A stretch of DNA of 64,000 nucleotides, taken from Streptomyces griseocarneus (GTDB lineage: Bacteria > Actinomycetota > Actinomycetes > Streptomycetales > Streptomycetaceae). This document shows positions 16,396 to 24,983 of this stretch, one piece after another. Position 1 is the first letter of the stretch. Every line of letters begins with the position of its first letter. The position numbers and the translations under genes are program-made. The stretch is taken from the NCBI GenBank assembly GCA_003674045.1, contig PENC01000005.1, positions 359,677-423,676 of the forward strand, given 5' to 3'. The notes below the pieces were generated by a model, which had not been told where the DNA came from, did no database searches, and saw only the letters and a program-made list of their open reading frames with translations.

Positions 16396-17454
16396 CTACG
16401 CGGCAGGAACGATCTGCCGCTCCTCGGCGAAGTGACACGCCGACTCATGGGCCGCCGCCGTCTCCTTGCCCTTGAAGACCTCCGGCACCGCCAGCAGCGG
16501 CAGCTCCTCGGCGCACTTGTCCTGCGCCTTCCAGCAGCGGGTACGGAAGCGGCAGCCGGACGGCGGGTTGGCCGGGGAGGGCACGTCACCGGTGAGGATG
16601 ATCCGCTCGCGGCCCTCGCGCACCTCCGGGTCCGGCACCGGCACCGCGGAGAGCAGCGCCTGGGTGTACGGGTGCGTCGGGTGCTCGTAGATCTCCTCGT
16701 CCGTACCGATCTCCGCCATCTTGCCCAGGTACATCACGCCGACGCGGTCGGAGATGTGCCGGACGATGGAGAGGTCGTGGGCGATGAAGACGTAGGACAG
16801 GTCGAACTCGTCCTGGAGCTTCCCCATCAGGTTGATGACCTGCGCCTGCACCGAGACGTCGAGCGCGGAGACCGGCTCGTCGCAGATGATGATCTCCGGG
16901 TTGAGCGCGAGGCCGCGGGCGATGCCGATGCGCTGGCGCTGGCCGCCGGAGAACTGGTGCGGGTAGCGGTTGATGTACTCCGGGTTCAGGCCCACGACGT
17001 CCAGGAGCTCCTGGACCCGCTTGCGCCGGTCGCCCTTCGGGGCCACCTCGGGGTGGATCTCGAAGGGCTCCCCGATGATGTCGCCGACCGTCATACGCGG
17101 GTTCAGCGAGGTGTACGGGTCCTGGAAGACCATCTGGATGTTGCGGCGCACGGCCTTCAGGGCGCGCCCGGACAGCTTGGTGATGTCCTGGCCCTTGTAG
17201 AAGACCTCGCCGGCGGTGGCCGTCTCCAGGGTCATCAGCAGCCTGGCGACGGTCGACTTGCCGCAGCCGGACTCGCCGACGATGCCCAGCGTCTCGCCCT
17301 TGTAGAGGTCGAAGGAGATGCCGTCGACGGCCTTGACCGCCCCGACCTGGCGCTTGAGCACCAGGCCCTGGGTGAGCGGGAAGTGCTTGACGAGGTTGCG
17401 GACCTGGAGGATCGGCTCCCGCTGCTCCGCCGCCTGCTTGGCCGGCTCAGCCAT
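16396..17454 (-). CDS. Peptide ABC transporter ATP-binding protein (DppF/OppF type), system 1
   Basis: Last gene of operon 1, 352 residues. It has Walker A GESGCGKSTVAR (near 58), Q-loop MVFQDPYTSLNPRM, signature FSGGQRQRIGIARGL, Walker B IIICDEPVSALDV and switch IAHDLSIV. The oligo_HPY tail is SGCRFRTRCWKAQDKC. It is very close to the system-2 ATPase at 10506, differing mainly in the C-terminal tail. The start ATG overlaps the preceding gene by 8 bp. Confidence 0.95.
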   Translation of the reverse strand: MAEPAKQAAEQREPILQVRNLVKHFPLTQGLVLKRQVGAVKAVDGISFDLYKGETLGIVGESGCGKSTVARLLMTLETATAGEVFYKGQDITKLSGRALKAVRRNIQMVFQDPYTSLNPRMTVGDIIGEPFEIHPEVAPKGDRRKRVQELLDVVGLNPEYINRYPHQFSGGQRQRIGIARGLALNPEIIICDEPVSALDVSVQAQVINLMGKLQDEFDLSYVFIAHDLSIVRHISDRVGVMYLGKMAEIGTDEEIYEHPTHPYTQALLSAVPVPDPEVREGRERIILTGDVPSPANPPSGCRFRTRCWKAQDKCAEELPLLAVPEVFKGKETAAAHESACHFAEERQIVPAA

Positions 17455-18556
17455 GGATGGTCTCCTTCCAGAAGTGGCACGCGCTGCCGCGGCCGTCGAG
17501 CTCGGTGCCGTCCTGCTCCGTCACCCGGCGCAGCTCGGGAATGTCCTCGCGGCACACGTCCTGCGCCATGGGGCAGCGCGGGTTGAAGGCGCAGCCGGTG
17601 GGGATGTGCAGGAGGTTGGGCGGGAGGCCCTTGATCGCGTAGAGCTCCTGGCCCTTCTGGTCCAGGCGCGGGATCGAGTCCAGCAGACCGCGGGTGTACG
17701 GGTGCGCGGGCCGCTTGTAGAGCTCGTGCACGGGGGCCGTCTCGACGATCCGGCCCGCGTACATCACGGCGATCTTGTCGGCGACGTCCGCCACCACGCC
17801 CAGGTCGTGCGTGATGAGGATGAGGCCCATGTTGAACTCGCGCTGGAGCTCCGCGAGCAGGTCCATCACCTGGGCCTGGACCGTCACGTCGAGGGCCGTG
17901 GTCGGCTCGTCGGCGATGATCAGATCCGGCTCCAGGGCCAGCGCCATGGCGATCATGATGCGCTGGCGCATACCGCCCGAGAACTGGTGCGGGTAGTCGT
18001 TCACCCGCTGCTTGGCGGCCGGGATGCGCACGCGGTCCATCAGCTCGATGGCCTTGAGCTTGGCGTCCTTCTTGGACATGCCCTGGTGCACCCGGAACAT
18101 CTCGCCGAGCTGGTTGCCGACGGAGAAGACGGGGTTGAGCGAGGACAGGGCGTCCTGGAAGATCATCGCCATCTTCGGGCCGCGCAGCTTGCGGCGCTCG
18201 CTCTCCGGCAGCTTCAGGATGTCCTGGCCGTGGAAGAGGATCTCGCCGCCCGCGACCCGCCCGGGGGGCGAGTCGAGGATGCCCATGATGGCCTGGGCGG
18301 TGACGGACTTCCCGGAGCCGGACTCGCCGAGCACGGCGAGCGTCTCGCCCGCGTCGACGCTGTAGCTCACACCGTTGACGGCCTTGGCGACGCCGTCGCG
18401 GGTCTTGAACTCGACGTGCAGGTCGCGGACCTCGAGCAGCGGCGCGGACTTCTTGCCCTCGTCGGCCGCCTTGCCGGGCTCGGCGGCGGTCTTCGCCGCG
18501 GCCTTCTCGGCGGCCTTGTCGGCAGCCTTCCCGGCGGTCTTTTCGTTGGTGGTCAT
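17447..18556 (-). CDS. Peptide ABC transporter ATP-binding protein (DppD/OppD type), system 1
   Basis: ATPase of 369 residues. The N-terminal about 40 residues are an Ala/Lys-rich, probably disordered or helical tract (EKTAGKAADKAAEKAAAKT) that takes the place of the HRPDP repeats of the system-2 paralogue. The ABC core follows: GESGSGKSVTAQ, FSGGMRQRIMIAMAL, LIIADEPTTALDV, ITHDLGVV. The tail has CAFNPRCPMAQDVC. The start ATG at 18556 lies 11 bp after the permease stop. DNA at 18290-18403 is identical to 12403-12516. Confidence 0.95.
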   Translation of the reverse strand: MTTNEKTAGKAADKAAEKAAAKTAAEPGKAADEGKKSAPLLEVRDLHVEFKTRDGVAKAVNGVSYSVDAGETLAVLGESGSGKSVTAQAIMGILDSPPGRVAGGEILFHGQDILKLPESERRKLRGPKMAMIFQDALSSLNPVFSVGNQLGEMFRVHQGMSKKDAKLKAIELMDRVRIPAAKQRVNDYPHQFSGGMRQRIMIAMALALEPDLIIADEPTTALDVTVQAQVMDLLAELQREFNMGLILITHDLGVVADVADKIAVMYAGRIVETAPVHELYKRPAHPYTRGLLDSIPRLDQKGQELYAIKGLPPNLLHIPTGCAFNPRCPMAQDVCREDIPELRRVTEQDGTELDGRGSACHFWKETIHG

Positions 18557-18567
18557 CGGACGTTCTC

Positions 18568-19494
18568 CTACCGCAGCTTCGGGTCGAGGGCGTCGCGCAG
18601 CCCGTCGCCGACGAACACAAAACCGAGCACCGTCAGGACGATCGCCACACTGGGGTACATCCAGAGGAAGTCCTTGACGCCCATGAAGTCCCTCGCGGAG
18701 GAGATCATGTTGCCCCACTCGGGCACCTCGGGGCTCACCCCGACGCCCAGGTAGGACAGCGACGCCTCGGCGACGATGGCCGTACCGACGCTGAAGGCGA
18801 TGAACGACATCACGGCGGCGATCGAGTTCGGCATGATGTGGCGGATGATGATCCGGCTCGTGCTCGCGCCGAGCGCCTTGGCGGCCGTCACATAGTCCAT
18901 CTCACGGACGGACAGGATGCTGCTGCGCAGCAGTCGCGAGACGGTCGCCCAGCTGAAGATGGCGAGCGAGAGGATGACGGGCATCACGCCGCGGCCCATC
19001 ACCAGGATGATCACGATGGCGCCGATGAGCAGCGGGAAGGCGAAGAAGATGTCGGCGATGCGCATGATCACCGTGTCCACCGTCTTGCCGAAGTAACCGG
19101 CCAGCGCGCCGAGCACCAGGCCGATCAGACAGGCCAGGAAGATCGAGGCCAGACCGACGACGACGGCGATGCGGCTGCCGTAGATGACGCGGGAGAACTG
19201 GTCGCGGCCGAGCGCGTCGGTGCCGAACCAGTGGTCCCCGCTGGGGGACGCCAGAGTGTTGCCGAGGTCCTGCGCGTACGGGTCGTGCGTGGCGATCAGC
19301 GGCGCGAGCGCGGCGGTGAGGAAGAGCAGCAGCACCAGGACGAGGCCGACCACCGCGAGGCGGTTGGCCATGAAGCGGTGGCGGATCTCGCCCCACTGGG
19401 TGATGCGGGCGGGTGCCGGCTCTGCGGTACCGGTCGCGGCGGCGGGCTCTGCGGTCGCGGCGCCCGGCCCCTGGCTCTTGGCGAGCTCAGTCAT
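18568..19494 (-). CDS. Peptide ABC transporter permease (DppC/OppC type), system 1
   Basis: C-type permease of 308 residues. An Ala/Pro-rich cytoplasmic start (MTELAKSQGPGAATAEPAAA) leads to the first helix (LAVVGLVLVLLLFLTAALAPLI). It then has THDPYAQDLG and FGTDALGRDQFSRVIYGSR (OppC hallmark), and the EAA loop YVTAAKALGASTSRIIIRHIMPN near residue 195. It ends DALDPKLR. ATG 19494 was chosen because longer in-frame sequence is the shadow of the upstream permease gene; AGGAGTCAC lies just before it. Confidence 0.94.
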   Translation of the reverse strand: MTELAKSQGPGAATAEPAAATGTAEPAPARITQWGEIRHRFMANRLAVVGLVLVLLLFLTAALAPLIATHDPYAQDLGNTLASPSGDHWFGTDALGRDQFSRVIYGSRIAVVVGLASIFLACLIGLVLGALAGYFGKTVDTVIMRIADIFFAFPLLIGAIVIILVMGRGVMPVILSLAIFSWATVSRLLRSSILSVREMDYVTAAKALGASTSRIIIRHIMPNSIAAVMSFIAFSVGTAIVAEASLSYLGVGVSPEVPEWGNMISSARDFMGVKDFLWMYPSVAIVLTVLGFVFVGDGLRDALDPKLR

Positions 19495-19528
19495 TGGGTG
19501 ACTCCTAGAACGGGGTTGACCGGGGCGG

Positions 19529-20452
19529 TCAGCTGAGACGGATCCGCGGGTCGAGCATCGCGTAGAGCAGATCGACCAGCAGGTTGAGCACGACGAACAC
19601 GGCCACGCCGTAGGTGACGACGCCGACGATGATCGGGTTGTTCTGCTGCTGGATCGCGGTGACCAGCGCGAAGCCGATGCCGTCCCAGTTGAAGATCGCC
19701 TCGGTGATGAGCGCACCGCCGAGGAGACCACCGAAGGAGATGCCGATGTAGGTCACGACCGGGATCACCGAGTTGCGCAGGACGTGCTTGAAGAGCACGG
19801 TGCGCCGCGGCAGGCCCTTGGCCACGGCCGTCTTGACGTAGTCGGCACGCAGCACCTCCAGCATCGTGCCGCGCATCAGGCGGGCGACGAGGGCGGCGTC
19901 GATGATGGCCAGCGTCACCGCGGGCATGATCAGCGAGTTGAAGGACCCGTCGGAGATCAGCGGGAACCAGCCCAGCTTCACCGCGAACTGGCTCTGGAAG
20001 ATCGAGCCGATGACGAAGCTGGGGAAGCCGATGGCCAGGGTGGTCAGCAGGGTGACCAGTACGTCCCAGAAGGAGTATCTGAACAGCGCCGCGATCAGAC
20101 CCGCCAGCATGCCGATGACCACGTCGAGGACGATGGCCGCGAGGGCGAGCTTGGCGGTGTTCTGGAGCTTGGGACCGAGCACCTCGGTCACCTGGCGCCG
20201 CTGGGTGTAGTCCTCGCCGAGGTCACCCTTGACGAGATTGGTGACGTAGTTGCCGTACTGCTCGACGAGTGGCTTGTCCAGGCCGTAGCGCTCGCGCAGT
20301 TCCTGGACGACGGCGGGGTCGCGTGCCTTGTCACCGCCGAGCGAGCCGACCGGGTCTCCCGGGAGAACGAACAGGCAGGCGAACAGAATGAGTGTCGCAC
20401 CGAAGAGGACGATCACCATCTGCCCGATCCGCCGGATCACGTACTTGCCCAC
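19529..20452 (-). CDS. Peptide ABC transporter permease (DppB/OppB type), system 1
   Basis: B-type permease of 307 residues starting at GTG (GKYVIRRIGQMVIVLFGAT), preceded by a strong AAGGAGG ribosome site. It has the LPGDPVGSLGGDKARDP loop, about six membrane segments and the EAA loop DYVKTAVAKGLPRRTVLFKHVLRN. It ends LLYAMLDPRIRLS. A longer ATG form exists upstream, but its first 28 residues are Arg/Gly/Ala-rich and lack a ribosome site. Confidence 0.94.
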   Translation of the reverse strand: MGKYVIRRIGQMVIVLFGATLILFACLFVLPGDPVGSLGGDKARDPAVVQELRERYGLDKPLVEQYGNYVTNLVKGDLGEDYTQRRQVTEVLGPKLQNTAKLALAAIVLDVVIGMLAGLIAALFRYSFWDVLVTLLTTLAIGFPSFVIGSIFQSQFAVKLGWFPLISDGSFNSLIMPAVTLAIIDAALVARLMRGTMLEVLRADYVKTAVAKGLPRRTVLFKHVLRNSVIPVVTYIGISFGGLLGGALITEAIFNWDGIGFALVTAIQQQNNPIIVGVVTYGVAVFVVLNLLVDLLYAMLDPRIRLS

Positions 20453-20631
20453 GTTGCTGCCTCCTTGACTTGCTGCCGCCGTGGGGCGTGCTCCGCCGCC
20501 TCGTGAGAAGAGGGAGGCGAACCCGGCCGGCCGCACCGCCTTGTGGGGGTGCGGGTGCCGGGCGAAGGCCGCGGACCGCGGACGACGTCCGCGACTCCAC
20601 GACCTTCACGGAAGTGGCTGGATGGTGAGGG

Positions 20632-22269
20632 TTACTTCGGGCTGATCTCGGCGAGGTTCGGCTCCTCCTGGAAGTTGATCTCCAGGCCGTCGAACTTCTT
20701 GGTGTTGGCCAGGCGGTACTGGGAGCGCTTCCACAGCGGGATCAGCGCCTGGTCCTCGTCGACCGCCAGCTTCTCGGCCTCGTTGTAGATCTTGGCGCGC
20801 TCGCCGGCGTCCTTGGTCTCGCGGGCCTTGACCAGCATCTCGTCGAACTTCGGGTTGCTGTAGCGGCCGCGGTTGTCGCCCAGGGCCTTGCCGTTGGCGT
20901 CCGGGTTGATGCCGTCCGTGGACAGCAGCGGGGAGAGGAAGTTGTCGGCGGTCGGGTAGTCCGCGGACCACGCCGAGCGCCAGATGCCCTTGGCGCCCTT
21001 CTCCTGCTGCTTGGCGAGCGCCTCCTTGAAGGGCAGGCCGTTCAGCTTGACCTTGAGGCCGAGCACGTCCTCGATCTGCTTGGCGACGGCCTGGACCCAC
21101 TCCTCGTGGCCCGCGCCGGTGTTGTAGCCGAAGTCGAGGGTGTCGCCGGGCTTCAGGCCCGCCTTCTCGGCGTACTGCTTGGCCTTGTCCTTGTCCTGCT
21201 TCATGCAGGAGGAGCAGACGTCCGGCTTGTAGACGTCCTTGAAGGTCGGCGGCAGCAGAGCGGTCGCGGGCTCGTAGAGGCCCTGGAAGACACCCTTGGC
21301 GATCTGCTCGCGGTCGATCGCGTAGGAGATGGCCTTACGGGCGTCGGCCGAGTTCATCGGGGACTCGGTGTTGAACGCCTGGACGTAGTTGATGCCGCTG
21401 GAGTCGTACTTCAGCCACTCCTTCTGCGGCTCGTACTTGGCCTTGGCGACCGGCATCTGCGGGGTGGGCATACGCGCCCAGTCGAACTGGCCCGACTCGA
21501 AGCCCTTGTACTCCAGGGTGACACTGCTGGACGGGTTGAGGATGGAGATCTCAACCTTGTCGATCTTGGCCTTGTCCAGGCCGTAGTCGTCGTTGCGGAC
21601 GAGCGTGATCTTCTGGTTGTGCTGCCAGCTGCCCTCCATCTTGAAGGGGCCGTTGCCGATCGGCGCGTCGTTGAACGACTTGTTGTCACCGGCGCCGGCG
21701 ACCTTCGGGACCGGGCTGAAGACGGAGTGCGCGGTGCGCTTGTTGAACTCGAAGTCCGGCTTCGACAGCTTGACCTTCAGGGTGTACTCACCCGCGGCGG
21801 ACAGGCCCGAGAACTTGTCACTCTTGCCCGAGTTCAGGTCCTTGAAGCCGTCGATCTCGTTCATGTGGTAGGCCACGTCGGACGCGGAGGACTTGGCCAC
21901 GGCGCGGGTCCAACCACGGATGAACGCCTCGGCGTTGACCGGCTCACCGTTGGAGAACTTGGTGTCCTTCTTGATCTCGAAGGTCCACTCGTCACCCTTG
22001 TCGTTCGCGGTGCCGGAGGTGGCCAGCATGGGCTTGAGGGTGCCGTCGGTGTTCACCCGGTACAGACCGGTGAACAGGTTGTGCGTGACGAGGCCGCCCT
22101 CGGACTCCTGGGAGTTCACCGGGTCGATCGCGACCGGCTCCGTGATGCCGAGCCGGAACGTCGCACCACCCTTGCCGCCGCTGTCGTTGTTGTTGCCACC
22201 GCACGCGGTCGCGGCCATGGCCACGACTATCGCTCCGACGACCCACTTGGCGCTCTTGACACCGCGCAT
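20632..22269 (-). CDS. Peptide ABC transporter substrate-binding lipoprotein, system 1
   Basis: Family-5 binding lipoprotein of 545 residues. The signal peptide MRGVKSAKWVVGAIVVAMAATAC ends in lipobox MAATAC with Cys23, followed by GGNNNDSGGKGG. Features: NLFTGLYRVN, FEIKKDTKFSNGEPVNAEAFIRGW, IGNGPFKMEG, ARKAISYAIDREQIAKGVF. A CSSCMK pair near residue 358 is unusual. GAGGAGG precedes the ATG. It is the first gene of operon 1, and its promoter region carries two identical palindromic boxes (22498 and 22573), so the operon is probably regulated. Confidence 0.94.
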   Translation of the reverse strand: MRGVKSAKWVVGAIVVAMAATACGGNNNDSGGKGGATFRLGITEPVAIDPVNSQESEGGLVTHNLFTGLYRVNTDGTLKPMLATSGTANDKGDEWTFEIKKDTKFSNGEPVNAEAFIRGWTRAVAKSSASDVAYHMNEIDGFKDLNSGKSDKFSGLSAAGEYTLKVKLSKPDFEFNKRTAHSVFSPVPKVAGAGDNKSFNDAPIGNGPFKMEGSWQHNQKITLVRNDDYGLDKAKIDKVEISILNPSSSVTLEYKGFESGQFDWARMPTPQMPVAKAKYEPQKEWLKYDSSGINYVQAFNTESPMNSADARKAISYAIDREQIAKGVFQGLYEPATALLPPTFKDVYKPDVCSSCMKQDKDKAKQYAEKAGLKPGDTLDFGYNTGAGHEEWVQAVAKQIEDVLGLKVKLNGLPFKEALAKQQEKGAKGIWRSAWSADYPTADNFLSPLLSTDGINPDANGKALGDNRGRYSNPKFDEMLVKARETKDAGERAKIYNEAEKLAVDEDQALIPLWKRSQYRLANTKKFDGLEINFQEEPNLAEISPK

Positions 22270-22497
22270 GGGTATGCCTCCTCAGGAGTCCACTGGTCAC
22301 TACCAAGAGAGGCGCCGGTCCCACGCTGACACCCCTGACAGCGGAGACGGAACCGGCACCTCAGTGTGCTCGTGAGTCGGCGCTCCCCACAGCGCGTGAC
22401 CCATTGACCCGAGCTCGATGAACCCAACTATTGAGTAGTTCAGGCCCGTAAACCACACTTAAAGAGTCTCGCTTTGGTCACATCGATCACACTCACA

Positions 22498-22514
22498 TGT
22501 CCGAAATCCGGACA
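22498..22514. promoter_or_regulatory. Palindromic box TGTCCG-N5-CGGACA, copy 1
   Basis: Perfect 6-bp inverted repeat with a 5-bp spacer, upstream of the binding-protein gene that heads ABC operon 1. The same arms and spacing recur at 22573-22589, 75 bp away centre to centre, with different spacer bases. Conserved arms with a variable spacer are what a dimeric repressor or activator site looks like. The cognate regulator is unknown. Confidence 0.6.
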
Positions 22515-22572
22515 AAGCGAGGACAGACAGACACCCGCGAAACGGACTGTTAACACAACAACCGCTGAACCC

Positions 22573-22589
22573 TGTCCGCTATTCGGACA
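22573..22589. promoter_or_regulatory. Palindromic box TGTCCG-N5-CGGACA, copy 2
   Basis: Second perfect copy of the box, 304 bp before the start of the ABC operon 1 binding-protein gene. The two copies span the AT-richest stretch of the intergenic region (22420-22600). The rest of the 498-bp gap between typA and this operon holds the typA terminator and no gene. Confidence 0.6.
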
Positions 22590-22704
22590 ACGGCGAGTTC
22601 AAACCTGACTGGTTACCGACGGTTCGGAAACCGCCGGGTCACCCGAAGCCGGTACGGCGATCGATTCGGCCGCACCCCGGAACGTACCCCACCGGAAAAC
22701 GCCG

Positions 22705-22741
22705 GAGGCCCGGCTCCCCCTCGACGGGGGAACCGGGCCTC
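22705..22741 (-). terminator. Hairpin terminator of typA
   Basis: Stem GAGGCCCGG-CT-CCCCC with loop TCGAC or shorter and GGGGG-AA-CCGGGCCTC: two perfect helices separated by one small internal loop, 26 bp after the typA stop codon. Confidence 0.8.
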
Positions 22742-22767
22742 GGTGACGCGGTGGAACTGCCGGAGCG

Positions 22768-24672
22768 TCAGCGCTTGGCGCGGGACGCCGTGCGGCCGCG
22801 CTCCTTCTGGTCCAGGACGACCTTGCGGATGCGGACGGCCTCCGGGGTCACCTCGACGCACTCGTCGTCGCGGCAGAACTCCAGGGACTGCTCCAGCGAC
22901 AGCTTGCGCGGCGGGACGATCGCCTCGAAGGAGTCGGCGGAGGAGGAGCGCATGTTGGTGAGCTTCTTCTCCTTGGTGATGTTGACGTCCATGTCGTCGG
23001 CGCGGGAGTTCTCGCCGACGATCATGCCCTCGTACACCTCGGTGCCCGGGTCGGTGAAGAGGACGCCGCGCTCCTGGAGGTTCGTCATCGCGAAGGCGGT
23101 GACGGCACCGGCGCGGTCGGCGACCAGGGAGCCGTTGTTACGGGTCTTCAGCTCGCCGAACCACGGCTCGTGGCCCTCGTGGATGGAGTGGGCGATACCG
23201 GTGCCGCGGGTGTTCGTCAGGAACTCCGTACGGAAGCCGATCAGGCCGCGGGACGGGACGACGAACTCCATGCGGACCCAGCCGGAGCCGTGGTTGGACA
23301 TGTTGTCCATCCGGCCCTTGCGGGTGCCCATGAGCTGGGTGACGGCGCCCATGTGCTCCTCGGGCACGTCGACCGTGAGGCGCTCGACCGGCTCGTGGAC
23401 CTTGCCGTCGACCTCCTTGGTGACGACCTGCGGCTTGCCGATGGTCATCTCGAAGCCCTCGCGGCGCATCTGCTCGACCAGGATGGCCAGCGCCAGCTCA
23501 CCGCGGCCCTGCACCTCCCAGGCGTCGGGGCGCTCGGTGTCCAGGACGCGCAGCGAGACGTTACCGATCAGCTCGCGGTCCAGACGGTCCTTGACCTGGC
23601 GGGCGGTGACCTTGCGGTCCTTGACGGCGGACTTGGCGTCCGCGCCCTTGCCCGTGCCGCCGCGGCCGACCAGCGGCGAGGTGTTGGTGCCGATGGTCAT
23701 GGAGATCGCGGGCTCGTCGACCGTGATCAGCGGGAGGGCGACCGGGTTCTCCGGGTCGGCCAGGGTCTCGCCGATCATGATGTCGGGGATACCGGCGACG
23801 GCGCAGATGTCACCCGGGCCGGCCATCTCGGCAGGCTTGCGGGTGAGGGCCTCGGTCATCATCAGTTCGGTGATGCGGACGTTGGAGACCGTGCCGTCAC
23901 GCTTGATCCACGCGACGGTCTGGCCCTTGCGCAGCTCGCCCTGCTCGACGCGGAGCAGCGCGATACGGCCGAGGAAGTTGTCGGCGTCGAGGTTGGTGAC
24001 GTGGGCCTGGAGCGGCGCGTCCTCCTCGAAGGTCGGGGCCGGGACGTGCTCCAGGATGGTGGAGAAGAACGGCTCCAGGTTGGTGCTGTCCGCGGGGACG
24101 GTGCCGTCCTCCGGCTTGGTCAGCGAGGCGATGCCGTCACGGCCGCAGGCGTAGACGATCGGGAACTCGATCTGGTCCTCGTCGGCGTCCAGGTCCAGGA
24201 AGAGGTCGTACGTCTCGTTGACGACCTCGTCGATGCGGGAGTCCGGGCGGTCCGTCTTGTTGATGCACAGGATGACCGGCTTCCGCTGCTGGAGCGCCTT
24301 GCGGAGCACGAAGCGGGTCTGCGGCAGCGGGCCCTCGGAGGCGTCGACGAGCAGCACGACCGCGTCCACCATCGACAGACCGCGCTCGACCTCGCCACCG
24401 AAGTCGGCGTGGCCGGGGGTGTCGATGATGTTGATCGTGATCGGGGCCCCGCCGTCCTTGGGGTGATACTTCACCGCCGTGTTCTTGGCGAGGATCGTGA
24501 TGCCCTTCTCACGCTCCAGGTCGTTGGAGTCCATGACACGGTCGTCGACCGACTCCAGCTGGTGAGCGGCGAAGGCACCGGCCTGCTTGAGCATGGCGTC
24601 GACGATGGTCGTCTTGCCGTGGTCGACGTGGGCGACGATGGCGACGTTACGAATGTCGTGGCGCGTGGGCAT
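22768..24672 (-). CDS. typA: Translational GTPase TypA/BipA
   Basis: Ribosome-binding GTPase involved in stress adaptation and ribosome assembly. It has 634 residues, near the usual length. The G domain motifs are all present: G1 AHVDHGKTT (residue 14), G2 region with EREKGITI, G3 DTPGHADFGGEVER and G4 NKTDR. They are followed by EF-G-like domains and the C-terminal BipA domain (RGELALAILVEQMRREGFEM, then SRGLIGFRTEFLTNTRGTG). The start MPTRHDIRNVAIVAH matches the family; in-frame sequence upstream does not. Single gene with its own hairpin terminator. Confidence 0.98.
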   Translation of the reverse strand: MPTRHDIRNVAIVAHVDHGKTTIVDAMLKQAGAFAAHQLESVDDRVMDSNDLEREKGITILAKNTAVKYHPKDGGAPITINIIDTPGHADFGGEVERGLSMVDAVVLLVDASEGPLPQTRFVLRKALQQRKPVILCINKTDRPDSRIDEVVNETYDLFLDLDADEDQIEFPIVYACGRDGIASLTKPEDGTVPADSTNLEPFFSTILEHVPAPTFEEDAPLQAHVTNLDADNFLGRIALLRVEQGELRKGQTVAWIKRDGTVSNVRITELMMTEALTRKPAEMAGPGDICAVAGIPDIMIGETLADPENPVALPLITVDEPAISMTIGTNTSPLVGRGGTGKGADAKSAVKDRKVTARQVKDRLDRELIGNVSLRVLDTERPDAWEVQGRGELALAILVEQMRREGFEMTIGKPQVVTKEVDGKVHEPVERLTVDVPEEHMGAVTQLMGTRKGRMDNMSNHGSGWVRMEFVVPSRGLIGFRTEFLTNTRGTGIAHSIHEGHEPWFGELKTRNNGSLVADRAGAVTAFAMTNLQERGVLFTDPGTEVYEGMIVGENSRADDMDVNITKEKKLTNMRSSSADSFEAIVPPRKLSLEQSLEFCRDDECVEVTPEAVRIRKVVLDQKERGRTASRAKR

Positions 24673-24886
24673 ACTTGCGGCGCTTCTCCCGGAATCGTGG
24701 ATGGCGGCGCGTACGGTCCGGCACGCGCGCCCTGCCGGGCAGATCACGCCACGGCCTCATCCCATGGTACGGGGCGACGCCGCATTCGGCTCCCTCAGGC
24801 TATGGGGTACCCCTCTGACCTGCGGTTTCCCGATCCGGGGGGGGGCGGAATCCGGACCGGGATCCGGGGCGAAGCCCCGGGCTCGA

Positions 24887-24968
24887 GGGGCGCGGGGAAC
24901 TGCGCGACAAGCCGAACACGGCCCGCAGTCGCGTACCGGGGCCCGGGTGGCAACCCGGTAGGCGCACC
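24887..24968 (+). repeat. Dispersed Streptomyces intergenic repeat, copy 2
   Basis: Begins GGGGCGCGGGGAACTGCGCG and continues ACAAGCC...CGGCCCGCAG...GGCGCACC. It lies in the 311-bp gap between the orphan binding-protein gene and typA, next to a small GGGGC-GAA-GCCCC hairpin (24866-24879). I see no gene in this gap. Confidence 0.8.
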
Positions 24969-24983
24969 CACGAACCACGGAAC

